This document shows, in pieces, positions 1 to 10,748 of a stretch of DNA of 64,000 bases (positions within the stretch are counted from its first letter, which is position 1; the number at the start of each line of letters is the position of its first letter). Location: positions 12,979,385 through 13,043,384 of the forward strand of contig JASFXZ010000010.1 in NCBI GenBank assembly GCA_032209605.1. Reading direction: 5' to 3'. Position numbers and translations under genes: made by a program. The notes below the pieces were generated by a model. That model saw nothing but the letters and a program-made list of their open reading frames with translations. It searched no databases and was not told the DNA's origin. The stretch comes from Mactromeris polynyma (lineage: Eukaryota; Mollusca; Bivalvia; Venerida; Mactridae).

Positions 1-201
1 AACGTAAAATCTTCGTTAATATTTAATGAAAGACGCAATAGTGCTTGAATAAATTTGAGTTAAAACTGCCGCTGAGGTTTCGTTAAATGTACGCATCATC
101 GTACAAATAGTCATTTTATTTCGACTAATTAATTATTTGACAATTACTGAACAAAGTCCATCGGAAAGATCACCAATTGACTATGACAACACAAAACTTA
201 C

Positions 202-358
202 CATAATACATTTGTGGTAGAAACGTCGACATGCTGGACGCTGTTCTGCCGCTGTTAGCACTCCCGGGGCGAGACTCCCCCATTCCCGACAGGCCCGCCG
301 GTACACTATATGACGTCGGCATCGCGCCGCGCACCGGCGGTAATTGTATTCCACTCAT
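202..358 (-). CDS. Probable first coding exon of an unidentified gene, cut by the left edge
   Basis: A GC-rich island in AT-rich DNA encodes 52 residues on the minus strand from an ATG at 358-356, which has A at -3. The peptide begins MSGIQLPPVRGAMPTSYSVP and is rich in Ser, Pro, Gly and Arg, as in a disordered N-terminus. It ends STFLPQMYY plus one base (phase 1), directly followed by a canonical donor GTAAGT at 201-196. The reading frame continues only a few codons into the intron. The next exon would lie beyond position 1. I do not recognise the family, so no function is given. The exon call rests on base composition, start context and donor agreeing with each other. Confidence 0.6.
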
Positions 359-1500
359 TTTTAACAAACTTTATGAACTCATAAAAATCCGAAAATCGCC
401 GTTCAAGAAATCAATTAAATTCAATAACTACTCATTTTAATATCAGTTGTGTTCCTTTAATATTCAAAAACTACTTCAAGAGAACCCAGTTCATTAGACA
501 TTCATAAACTTGTCCTGGGTTACAGTCTCAAAGTGAGATGGAATAGTATACACAGTGATTTTAACATAATCCATTATCAGGTTAACTGATCATCTAATTT
601 AGCGTATTCAATTCCAAATTGTTAGCTTCTTTATTTAATACCGACAGTCTTTTGTGTCTCCGTATAGTTGTTCGCTAACCACCCGGAATCCTGCGTGGTT
701 AAATGCAATACAGCCGTACCGCTCTCAGCACGGCATAGCGGCTAGCACAAAAGTTATCCGAACAGTTTTATCTGTCTAAACTCTGAGATTTCCGTTGATC
801 AGTGTTCGTACTGCGTACGCTTGCCAAGTATCTGTAATTCTTTATGGTATTTGGATTTAAAGATCCTTGTTATCGACATAATCTGCAAATTTTGAATTGA
901 TACTATACGTTCTCATGTTTGTAAGGCGATTGTACACAAACCTATTATGATTAAGCACATTGAAAATTAAAAGAAGTAATCAAACATTAATCCTGATCTA
1001 GTGGTTTAACACAAATTAAATGTGTATGTATTTATAAATTAGATACATTAAGTAAGTTGATTTAATGTTTGATACAACTGCGTATGTTTAAATTACTTTA
1101 TTAAGTTAAATACTTCACCGACATAAAACAGAATTTAAAGTTTGATTTTTATCTTTCTATCAATGTAATGTTACGTAAGTTGATGTGTATTGTGGGTTAA
1201 TATTGTATAGTAAACCGTCAATAAGTTAATATATGGTCTATATTTGTAAAGTATGAAGTATTTATCCTTTAGATCGTTTATTGCACCGACTTAAATGTAT
1301 TTGTCCACATTCAATTAAGATATATACACGGGTGCGCAATTCATTATACTTATTTCTAAGTACAAAATGTGTTTTATGATATACTATAAAATTTTGTAGG
1401 GATGTGCGTTAAGTCACTTTAACGGTGACTTTTCTAATTATTTCGGTGGAGGAAAACCTAATGTGAGCACCTAATAGAACTACCGACCTTATGTAAACCA
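359..1500. other. Upstream region of the 202-358 exon, no gene seen
   Basis: This AT-rich stretch should contain the promoter of the minus-strand exon at 202-358. The part at about 660-800 is less AT-rich. I see no convincing TATA box, open reading frame or repeat family shared with the rest of the window. Confidence 0.4.
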
Positions 1501-1514
1501 ACTGGGTGGCTTCC

Positions 1515-1612
1515 TCACTTCTTTATCACGTGTGGGATTCGAACCGCATCGGTGAAAGGGCAAGTGATCTAAAGTCAACGGTCATAGCCACTCGACTACA
1601 GTCTTGTGATCT
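1515..1612 (-). repeat. Decayed tRNA-like SINE head (type II, Ser/Leu-like)
   Basis: On the minus strand there is a B-box-like GGTTCGAATCCC and, upstream of it, an A-box-like GTCGAGTGGCTATGAC whose D-stem GTC/GAC pairs. The spacing implies a long variable arm, as in tRNA-Ser or tRNA-Leu. The T-stem pairs poorly, so this is a pseudogene or SINE head, not a working tRNA. Confidence 0.45.
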
Positions 1613-1752
1613 ATTGAAAGTCAGACCTATGCTTGTACACTTATTTCATGTATATTTCTATTTTTATTTTTGTAACAATATCCTGTGTTAGTGGACTTTT
1701 CAAAAACATTCTTCTACAATAATAATTTATATTTCCCCATGATAACGTGTTA

Positions 1753-1941
1753 CAGTCAAACCTGTGTTAAAGACCACCTGCGAACAAAGACCACTGTTGC
1801 GAAACCTGTCTGCAAAGACCACCAATGTTATCTCCCATCAGACCATTTTCAATGATATTTAATCTGTTAATAGAGACCACCTGTTAACAAAGACCACATT
1901 TTGCTGTTCCCATGGGTGGTCTTTACAGACAGGTTTGACTG
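1753..1941 (+). mobile_element. MITE family 1, copy 1 (TA-flanked)
   Basis: A 189-bp element starts CAGTCAAACCTGT and ends with its inverse ACAGGTTTGACTG. TA flanks it on both sides, the usual target duplication of Tc1/mariner-type elements. The inside is built of repeated AAAGACCACC blocks and is partly palindromic. There is no coding capacity. Other copies lie at 2055, 12402 and 57789. Confidence 0.85.
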
Positions 1942-2054
1942 TAGTTACAAACATTAGTACATTCAGTGATCGTATAGTGTGCTCCAGGTACATTAAACTT
2001 TGAATACACGTTTTAATACAAAACTTACGTTATACAAGTTTTTTTAAATAAATA

Positions 2055-2243
2055 CAGTCAAACCTGTCTGTAAAGACCACCCATGGGAACAGCAAAATGT
2101 GGTCTTTGTTGACAGGTGGTCTCTATTAACATATTAAATATCATTGAAAATGGTCTGATGGGAGACAAAATTGGTGGTCTTTGCAGACAGGTTTTGCAAT
2201 AGGGGTCTTTGTACGTAGGTGGTCTTTAACACAGGTTTGACTG
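2055..2243 (-). mobile_element. MITE family 1, copy 2, inverted relative to copy 1
   Basis: Same 189-bp element with the same termini and TA flanks, in opposite orientation and 113 bp from copy 1. The pair could fold into a large hairpin. Confidence 0.85.
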
Positions 2244-2561
2244 TATGTATCAATATACAATGACACCGAAGCTTTGTTCCTATTGTAGAGTTTTGATACT
2301 TGTCACCATTTTGCTTATATTTCACTTAGATAATGTGTTTCATGACTGCATGCTTGTTTGCATGTTTGTATGCATTGACTGTATGTGTGCTGTTTTGTGT
2401 TATTCAACTAAAGTCACGTACGTGCCGAGTCTGTTAATGAATATATATAATTTCCTTCTCAGCAGGCATGATGCCATTGTTGAGCTAAGTCGCTTTACAA
2501 AATATCCTTATAAACACGGTTTACTGGTCAAATAAAGCATGCACAAACTACTAATATGTCA

Positions 2562-2724
2562 TAAAAATGTCGATTTTCCTCCTATTTGGAGAAGTTGCCG
2601 GCTCCTTGTGGATGGGTAAGTTAGTACTGGTTAGATTTCAGTCCAGGAAAAACTGGTTAGGTGAACCGGCCGCCGTATATAACTGAAATATCGTTGAGAA
2701 ACGGCGTTGAACCCGATGAAACAA
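2562..2724 (+). mobile_element. SINE family 1, 5'-truncated copy with target duplication
   Basis: The element lacks the tRNA-like head and starts in the SINE body. It ends with AACGGCGTTGAACCCGATGA and an ACAAA tail. A 12-bp target duplication, ACTAATATGTCA, flanks it at 2550-2561 and 2725-2736. Loss of the 5' end fits target-primed reverse transcription that stopped early. Confidence 0.85.
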
Positions 2725-2737
2725 ACTAATATGTCAG

Positions 2738-3228
2738 TAAAAAGTTATGCAAAAAGTATTTCTTCTTTCAAATGCAAAGTTAAAAAACACCTTTTAAGCT
2801 CAGCTTAAATAATATATTGTCTTTCCTTCTTAACAGTTTTAATCTGTAACTTAATACCTTGTTAAATTTTATTGGTTTAGCTTTTTCATCCATTATTCCT
2901 GTCAGAGATAACTTATTCTTTCTTCGTTTTATCTATTTGTTTATAAACATGTAGCACAATGTCTTTCTTTGATAAACTGACTGTGATAACTTTATTTTAA
3001 CTTTATTTATAGCTTAAAATTCTTCCTATGTCACACAATACTATAAATTAAGGACCACAATGGAAATAAGAGTTTTTACTTGAACTATTTTTTGTGTTAT
3101 CCTTAACATATAATGTTGATTGATATGGCTTTATTGATTCATGCATATTGTTTTTTCTAATATATGTCTTAATTTTATATTGCCATGTGAATTCTACATT
3201 TTATGTTGAAATAAATCTATCTATCTAG
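2738..3228 (+). mobile_element. 3' end of a non-LTR retrotransposon
   Basis: The first 70 bases read as a LINE-like C-terminus (SSFKCKVKKHLLSSA then stop at about 2808). An AT-rich 3' UTR follows, ending in AATAAATCTATCTATCT. A short tandem tail after AATAAA is usual for LINE 3' ends. The 5' part is missing. The clade was not determined. Confidence 0.5.
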
Positions 3229-3409
3229 TTTAGATTAAATGGACGCCCATATATATGACTTACTGTGCTATTTTGATTAAACTTATCTGTTTTCAACAAC
3301 AAGTCATTCATGCTGCACGGTTCAGAATTTTGGAGAGTAGTCAAGTGTGACGTGAAAACCTTGATGCCTTTCATTAGAAGGTTTTTCCCCCCAGATATTA
3401 TGAAAGAAA

Positions 3410-3654
3410 ATATGAGCGCTGCTACGGGATTTACAACCTCTTCTGTAAGTGACCTCATTTCAAGTAAACGCAACATGTGATGTCACTATTTGCAAGCAAG
3501 AAACAATATTTACTCCGTATGATCATTTCATTTTCATATTGCCACATGGGGCAAATATTGCTTACTGTCAGTACATGGTGACGTCCCATGTGACGTTCTC
3601 CGGAAATGACGTCACTTAAAGAAGAGGTTGGATATCATACAGCGGCGCTCATAT
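3410..3654. mobile_element. MITE family 3 (palindromic, TATGAGCGC ends)
   Basis: The two ends are inverted copies: TATGAGCGCTGCT on the left and AGCGGCGCTCATA on the right. Each is followed inward by an inverted pair around ACCTCTTCTNTAAGTGAC. No coding capacity. Half-copies occur inside the A and B repeat units (22578, 28385, 39484). Confidence 0.65.
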
Positions 3655-3714
3655 GTACATGTAATGAAAAGCTATACAATGGGACAGAATCACTACTGGC
3701 ATTACACGTAGAAG

Positions 3715-3850
3715 ACAATGGCTGGGCCGGGTGCTGGGTATGGACTAGAAACGCACCCCCAAAACTGCTCTTACATGGACACCCAAGATGAAAAAAAGAG
3801 AAAACCAGGGCACCCAAAGAACACCTTGCCCGAGATTATAACGAATACTT
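3715..3850 (+). pseudogene. LINE reverse-transcriptase C-terminal remnant
   Basis: In one frame the sequence reads W-L-G-R-V-L-G-M-D, stop, then K-R-T-P-K-T-A-L-T-W-T-P. After a shift it reads DEKKRKPGHPKNT. This is the order seen in many animal LINE proteins, where a GH-V-L-R-M segment is followed by ALRWTP and KRKxGRPKxTW. At least one stop and one frameshift disable it. Its 5' and 3' limits cannot be set. Confidence 0.6.
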
Positions 3851-3973
3851 ACAGTCAGTACTCGAACCTCAATATACAAAATTTACTATTATAAGACTGA
3901 AAGTTTGAGTAAGGAAAATGCATAAAAATGTCATTGAAGGGCTGAATATTCTTTTTGATTCATTTTCTTTGAG

Positions 3974-4052
3974 TGGTCCAGTGGTTAGTGCGCTGGACTT
4001 GTAACCCGGCGATCCGGGTTCGATTCCCGGTCGCGGCAGGTTATACCCTTCC
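3974..4052 (+). repeat. SINE family 1 tRNA-like head fragment
   Basis: It contains GTGGTCCAGTGGTTAGTGCG (A box region) and GGGTTCGATTCCCGGTCGCG (B box) followed by the SINE word ATACCCTTCCAT. The first bases of the head and the whole 3' body are missing. Confidence 0.75.
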
Positions 4053-4110
4053 ATTTTGTGTTTATTTCGCATCTGTTCGATTACATGTAAATCTTACTGT
4101 ATCTGAACGT

Positions 4111-4421
4111 TTTTTTTTTGTTTTTTTTTTTATATTTGCGTTTATTTATCGTCGCCACCGGTTTTCCCATATGGGCGACGCCTCCGGAAGAAAGTTAGTC
4201 ATATTAGATTTTTGGAGGATAGTGCATGATACAGGAGATGCCCCAGTTCCAGAAGCACCCCTGGTTCTTTTACGTGCTCGATGTAAAGCATCATACAAGG
4301 GATCTCGGTTTTTGTCTCATCCGAAAGACTGTTAGTACGGTCAGTGATGGAGCGGGGAATCGAACCTGCGATCCCTGGATTACAAGTCCAGCGCGTTACC
4401 ACTGGACTACGGATCCGCTAC
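4111..4421 (-). mobile_element. SINE family 2, full-length, tRNA-Thr-like head
   Basis: A 10-bp target duplication, ATCTGAACGT, flanks the element at 4101-4110 and 4422-4431. On the minus strand the head (about 4351-4419) has an A-box TAGTCCAGTGGTAACGCG, a perfect five-pair anticodon stem around CTTGTAA (anticodon TGT, Thr) and a B-box GGTTCGATTCC. A 200-bp body follows, with the words CGTAAAAGAACC and CCCATATGGG, and the element ends in an A-rich tail (T-rich at 4111-4132 on the given strand). Confidence 0.85.
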
Positions 4422-4682
4422 ATCTGAACGTCTAGAATGCGCCGCATCTTAGTGTTTTGATAAAACAAGGGAGATTACTAGCATTCTATGAACGAAGACA
4501 ATAAGATTAGCCTCCCTTTAATACTACCACAGCATCATAATAACTACTAAACAAACTGTTTCCATCGGATATACGCAAAGTATAGTTCGGGTTTGAGCCT
4601 TGTAAGTTCAGTTTCCGGACTAATTTATTTGGATTAGGTAAAGTATGGTCATTTTTTAACAAAATACAAACAGTGTGTAGTC

Positions 4683-4935
4683 CAGGACCCGTATTCACAA
4701 ACGTTTCAAGACTGAGTCTCAGACTAAGACTTTAAAATGGTAAATGTTCATTTTGTTCCTACGTTATTGTAACACAATATATTTTGATAAAACATGGCAA
4801 AAGTGTAGAATTAGTGACAAGAAATATTTAGACATTTAAATATAATGAAAGCGAAATGCTTGTAAATTTAATTTTTGCAATTTTAAAGTCTAAGTCTGAG
4901 ATTCAGTCTTAAAACGTTTGTGAATACGGATCCTG
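4683..4935. mobile_element. MITE with inverted repeats of about 50 bp
   Basis: The left end CAGGACCCGTATTCACAAAC is repeated inverted at the right end (GTTTGTGAATACGGATCCTG), and the match continues about 50 bp inward through AGACTGAGTCTCAGACT. The 253-bp element is AT-rich inside and has no coding sequence. No clear target duplication was found. Confidence 0.7.
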
Positions 4936-5042
4936 TTTCATATCAAATCTACGTAACAAATGGTTTGTGCTGGTTTGAAAAGTGCCATAGTATCCCTCAC
5001 CTAGATTTCAAACAACGGTTCAACCTCTCTAGTGCAACACGA

Positions 5043-5291
5043 GCCGCGGCCGTGGTCCAGTGGTTAGTGCGCTGGACTTGTAACCCGGCGATCTGGCTTC
5101 GATTCCCGGTAGCGGCAGGTCATACCCTTCCATGAAAATTTGACAAAAATGTTGTTTTTCCTCCACATGTGGAGAAGTTGCCGGCTCCTTGTGGAAGGGT
5201 AAGTTAGTACTGGTAAGAATTCAGTCCAGGAAAAACTAGTTAGGTGAACCGGTCGCCGTATATAACTGAAATATCGTTGAGAAACGGCGTC
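5043..5291 (+). mobile_element. SINE family 1, 3'-shortened copy
   Basis: It has the complete tRNA-like head (GCCGCGGCCGTGGTCCAGTG onward, B box GGCTTCGATTCCCGG) and the family body, and stops at GAAACGGCGT, so the last 30 or so bases are missing. I see no clear target duplication. Confidence 0.8.
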
Positions 5292-5574
5292 ATACATACA
5301 AATCTACCTGCTTAACACGATAACACATTGGTTCAAATTATTGTCATACGTGTTAGTCATATATATAATCGTGTTATATAAACAAGTTCAAAGTGACATT
5401 TTTCCACTGAGAAACAACTCGGATTTAGACGTGTTTTCGCTATACCATCGGAAAACACCACAATCATGCAATAGACAAGATAACAATTAATGACAAACTA
5501 ATAGTGTTGGTTTGCACCGCTTTATTTTAGAAAATAACGTCATAAATTTACAAGATAACTTGCCAATAAGTTAA

Positions 5575-5970
5575 AACAATATTATCTTAAAATAAGTTAG
5601 CATGTCAATTAGAGAAACAAGATAATCTTACAATAAGATAACACGTCATTTAGAGAAAATAAGATAATGTTAAATAAGATAACATGTCTTTTAGAGAAAA
5701 TAAGATAATGTTAAATAAGATAACACGTCATTTAGAGAAAATAAGATAATGTTAAATAAGATAACACGTCATTTAGAGAAAATAAGATAATGTCAAATAA
5801 GAAAGCATGCCAATTAGAGAATACAAGATAATCTTAAAATAGGCAAACATGTCAATTAGAGATAACAAGATAATCTTAAAATAAGATAACATGCCAATTA
5901 GAGATAACAAGATAATCTTTTAAATAGGTAACATGCCAATTAGAGATAACAAGATAATCTTTTAAATAGG
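5575..5970 (+). repeat. Minisatellite, about 41-bp period
   Basis: About nine imperfect copies of a unit around AAGATAACATGTCAATTAGA and AACAAGATAATCTTAAAATA. Copies in the middle (5640-5790) are nearly identical. The edges diverge. Confidence 0.75.
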
Positions 5971-6279
5971 TTTTTTTGTGCAACATAAAAAAATGCGGAG
6001 ATGTTACGACTGCTGGTCACTCCTGATCCGACTGAATGGATTTCGGTAAATTCATCGAAATTCAGTGGCTTTCGGTAAGGTAACGTACTTTTTATCGAAA
6101 CGTTAACCAATCTGTGTCAAGGTTACCAACGTTGTTCGGTTGAAGAGAAATTGCCTTGGTAGTTAACGTAAGATTTGATTGGTTTACACAACACTGATAT
6201 GCAAAATTACACAACCATGTTAGTACGGCTTTGCCGAATAAAAACATCAAAAAGACAGACAAGGCAGTTCATACGAATA

Positions 6280-6960
6280 AATCGATATAAGGGTGTTAGT
6301 TATATATTGATGTATGTGTGGTATAGTCAGTATGTAGATAATCCAAAATACTTTCTTTATATGTATGTGCAGAAACTCACAGATCAATATAGACAAATAT
6401 GGTCTGCAAACTGTCTTCAAAATAGTAATTAAACACATGTTTTATACACAGCTTAAGCCTGTTTTTGGTTTAGAAAATTACATTGTAGATATTGATATTT
6501 CTAAATTTCGGTCCAGCCTAGCTTCTTTTAGATGTTCCAGTCACGACCTTATGATTGAACAAGGCAGATATTTTAATATTCTAAGGGAACACAGACTGTG
6601 TCCCTATTGTGACAGTTGTGTAGAAGACCACTACCATTTCCTAATGATATGTCCTCTATATTCGAACCTTCGTTCAATGTATTTGTCAGATTACTATGTC
6701 GCATATCCAACATTACATACATTTAATCATTTGCTGTCTTGTACAAATGTTGACACTATGAGAGGATTAGCTATGTATGTATACTATGCATTTAAAACCA
6801 GGAACTCACTCATGTCAGTTTTTTCTTAACATTTATGTTGTTGTATTGTCAAGTGATGACATTGTGTCCACTGATCCTGATCTTGCTTCACATTGTATAT
6901 ATATGTATTGTATTGATATTATGTGAATGGGCCGGTGGCCAAAATAACACAATAAATAAA
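6280..6960 (+). pseudogene. LINE C-terminal fragment with 3' UTR
   Basis: A first frame gives a segment ending QKLTDQYRQIWSANCL. After a frameshift near 6420 the protein continues to a stop at 6827-6829. The C-terminal zinc-knuckle-like motif is CPYC-x8-HYHFLMIC, preceded by QGRYFNILREHRL. This layout matches the C-termini of the other LINE copies here. The 3' UTR ends in AATAAATAAATAG at the edge of the 74-bp satellite. The endonuclease and reverse-transcriptase domains are absent. Confidence 0.75.
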
Positions 6961-6962
6961 TA

Positions 6963-9441
6963 GATAACCTCTCTAGAACAACAACCCCTCTTCAACGACA
7001 CTATCCTTTTTCCAACACAGTAATATTTAACTATCATTTAACCTCTCTAGAACAACAACCCCTCTTCAACGACACTATCCTTTTTCCAACACAGTAATAG
7101 TTAACTATCATTTAACCTCTCTTGAACAACAACCCCTCTTCAAAGACACTATCCTTTTTACAACATAGTAATATTTGACTATCATTTAACCTCTCTTGAA
7201 CAGCAACCTCTCTTCAAAGACACTATCCCTTTTCCAACACAGTAAGATTTAACTATCATTTAACCTCTCTTGAGCAACAACCTCTCTTCAACGACACTAT
7301 ACTTTTTCCAACACAGTAAGATTTAACTATCATTTAACCTCTCTAGAACAACAACCTCTCTTCAAAGACACTATCCTTTATCAACACAGTAATAGTTAAC
7401 TATCAATAAACCTCTCTAGAACAACAACCTCTCTTCAACGACACTATCCTTTATCAACACAGTAAGATTTAACTATCATTTAACCTCTCTAGAACAACAA
7501 CCCCTCTTCAACGACACTATCCTTTTTCCAACACAGTAATAGTTAACTATCATTTAACCTCTCTAGAACAACAACCCCTCTTCAAAGACACTATCATTTT
7601 TCCAACACAGTAATAGTTAACTATCATTTAACCTCTCTTGAACAACAACCCCTCTTCAAAGACACTATCCTTTTTCCAACACAGTAAGATTTAACTATCA
7701 TTTAACCTCTCTAGAACAGCAACCTCTATTCAACGACACTATCCTTTTTCCAACACAGTAAGATTTAACTATCATTTAACCTCTCTTGAACAACAACCCC
7801 TCTTCAAAGACACTATCCTTTTTCCAACACAGTAAGATTTAACTATCATTTAACCTCTCTAGAACAACAACCTCTCTTCAACGAGACTATCCTTTTTCCA
7901 ACACAGTAAGATTTAACTATCATTTAACCTCTATAGAACAGCAACCTCTTTTCAACGACACTATCCTTTTTCCAACACAGTAATAGTTAACTATCATTTA
8001 ACCTCTCTAGAACAACAACCCCTCTTCAACGACACTATCCTTTTTCCAACACAGTAATAGTTAACTATCATTTAACCTCACTAGAACAACAACCCCTCTT
8101 CAACGACACTATCCTTTTTCCAACACAGTAATAGTTAACTATCATTTAACCTCTCTAGAACAACAACCCCTCTTCAACGACACTATCCTTTTTCCAACAC
8201 AGTAATATTTAACTATCATTTAACCTCTCTTGAACAACAACCCCTCTTCAAAGACACTATCCTTTTTCCAACACAGTAAGATTTAACTATCATTTAACCT
8301 CTCTTGAACAACAACCCCTCTTCAAAGACACTATACTTTTTCCAACACAGTAAGATTTAACTATCATTTAACCTCTCTAGAACAGCAACCCCTCTTCAAA
8401 GACACTATCCTTTTTCCAACACAGTAATAGTTAACTATCATTTAACCTCTCTAGAACAACAACCTCTCTTCAACGAGACTATCCTTTTTCCAACACAGTA
8501 AGATTTAACTATCATTTAACCTCTATAGAACAGCAACCTCTATTCAACGACAGTATCAATTTTCAAATACAGTAAGATTTAACTATCATTTAACCTCTCT
8601 AGAACAACAACCCCTCTTCAACGACAATATCAATTTTCAAATACAGTAAGATTTAACTATCATTTAACCTCTCTTGAACAACAACCCCTCTTCAAAGACA
8701 CTATCCTTTTTCCAACACAGTAAGATTTAACTATCATTTAACCTCTCTAGAACAGCAACCTCTATTCAACGACACTATCCTTTTTCCAACACAGTAATAG
8801 TTAACTATCATTTAACCTCTCTAGAACAACAACCTCTCTTCAACGAGACTATCCTTTTTCCAACACAGTAAGATTTAACTATCATTTAACCTCTATAGAA
8901 CAGCAACCTCTATTCAACGACAGTATCAATTTTCAAATACAGTAAGATTTAACTATCATTTAACCTCTCTAGAACAACAACCCCTCTTCAACGACAATAT
9001 CAATTTTCAAATACAGTAAGATTTAACTATCATTTAACCTCTCTAGAACAACAACCCCTCTTCAACGACAGTATCAATTTTCAAATACAGTAAGATTTAA
9101 CTATCATTTAACCTCTCTAGAACAGCAACCTCTCTTCAACAACAATATCAATTTTCAAATACAGTAAGATTTAACTATCATTTAACCTCTCTAGAACAGC
9201 AACCTCTATTCAACGACAGTATCAATTTTCAAATACAGTAAGATTTAACTTACCTCTCTAGAACAGCAACCTCTATTCAACGACAGTATCAATTTTCAAA
9301 TACAGTAAGATTTAACTATCATTTAACCTCTCTAGAACAGCAACCTCTATTCAACGACAGTATCAATTTTCAAATACAGTAAGATTTAACTATCATTTAA
9401 CCTCTCTAGAACAACAATCTCTTTTCAACGACAGTATCATA
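6963..9441 (+). repeat. Satellite array, 74-bp period, about 33 copies
   Basis: The monomer contains ACCTCTCTAGAACAACAACC, TTCAACGACACTATCC and AACACAGTAATAGTTAACTA. Two main variants differ at CTTTTTCCAACACAG versus AATTTTCAAATACAG, the second dominating after 8540. A three-monomer block starting near 8447 recurs near 8817, a shift of 370 bp or exactly five monomers, so a higher-order pattern is present. One monomer near 9249 lacks 8 bp. There is no open frame of note. Confidence 0.95.
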
Positions 9442-10227
9442 CTAAACATACAAAGTAACATTTTCGTTATTTAGTTAAAGGATCGAATATGATGACAAAG
9501 GGCTTGTCCCGACGACAATTCAATGTTTTTTTATATTGTAGCACAAAGAGCCGGTTTCAAATGTCAAAACGAAACAAAAGTGCGTTTATTAATAATTCAT
9601 AATAATTTACTTATTGTTTGAAATTTTCAAAACAAAATTGCAACAAGTAATAAACCACAATTTTGAAACGGGAGATAACACAGAAAGGTTTGGGGATATC
9701 TTAATTATTAAGAGTTATCGATCGTGGTTGTTTCTCTTGATACAGTTAGTTGGACTAATAAACAAAAGTTTCATCTAGACTATAATACTACCTGTACTAT
9801 TTATTCATTCTTCAAAATAACTCAGTTTATACACTTAACTTCAGTTAAAGTTGTATCATGCTCATATTTTTGTTCATTGTTTATCTAAACAAACATGACC
9901 ATTAATACTTTATTAGCTAGTTAAAACATAAATAAATATGCATTATGAAAGCATGCATTAATAATGTATTCCTCTGTACTTGTCGAGAAAGAAGTTGTTT
10001 GTATTATCATAAAATAAAACAATCCATTTTTTGACAAGCGTGTGGTTTTTTACTAGTTTTCTCTGTTAGTAATATGATTAAATACGATTGTTTGAATAGG
10101 TTATTCATTGCAATGGTTCTTACCAAGGATGTGGCAACCAAAGTTACAACAATACTGGATGAAGCCAATTCAAAAGTTTTGTTGAGATGAGCCAGATACA
10201 TCTTTAAACAGAATACATAATTTAATT
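9442..10227. other. AT-rich spacer, nothing recognised
   Basis: No repeat family, tRNA-like sequence or convincing exon was found here. It lies beyond the 3' end of the sulfotransferase gene. Confidence 0.4.
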
Positions 10228-10240
10228 TAATTCAAAAGTA

Positions 10241-10504
10241 TGTTTGTTTCATCGGGTTTAACGCCGTTTCTCAACGATATTTCAGTTATATACGGCGGCC
10301 GGTTCACCTAACCAGTTTTTCCTGGACTGAAACCTAACCAGTACTAACTTACCCTTCCACAAGGAGCCGGAAACTTCTCCACATGAGGAGGAAAATCATT
10401 TTTATCAAATTTTCATGGAAGGGTATGACCTGCCGCGACCGAGAATCGAACCCGGATCGCCGGGTTACAAGTCCAGCGCACTAACCACTGGACCACGGCC
10501 GCGG
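10241..10504 (-). mobile_element. SINE family 1, full-length with 13-bp target duplication
   Basis: The head starts at 10504 (minus strand) with CCGCGGCCGTGGTCCAGTGG and contains a B box GGGTTCGATTC. The body ends at 10241 with CCCGATGAAACAAACA. The duplication TAATTCAAAAGTA lies at 10228-10240 and 10508-10520; the TAA at 10505-10507 may belong to either side. The copy is about 245 bp beyond the stop codon of the sulfotransferase. Confidence 0.9.
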
Positions 10505-10748
10505 TAATAATTCAAAAGTAAACGATTAAAACTCCATATTTGAGTTTTGCTGACATGGCCTAACTTTTAACATTTAAGACTCGTCTACATGACGGTCAAC
10601 ATAAGTGTTACTTGGGTGAACACATTTATCCAAACATCAATGTGTTGAGACCAAAGATAGACTGTTCTTTACTAGCTGCCCAACGTATGGTGTCGTGAGC
10701 TTCCAAGACTACCTTATTAAAACGATGGAACATTCTATGCCAGTTAGT

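Noticed and set aside
231..440. Plus-strand frame opposite the first exon
   Set aside because: It is the shadow of the GC-rich minus-strand exon, which has the donor and start context.
4351..4420. A working tRNA-Thr gene
   Set aside because: The anticodon stem is perfect but the T-stem does not pair, and exact target duplications show that it is the head of a SINE.
6963..9441. A CRISPR-like look from regular repeats
   Set aside because: The repeats are directly adjacent 74-bp monomers with no unique spacers, in animal DNA. It is a satellite.
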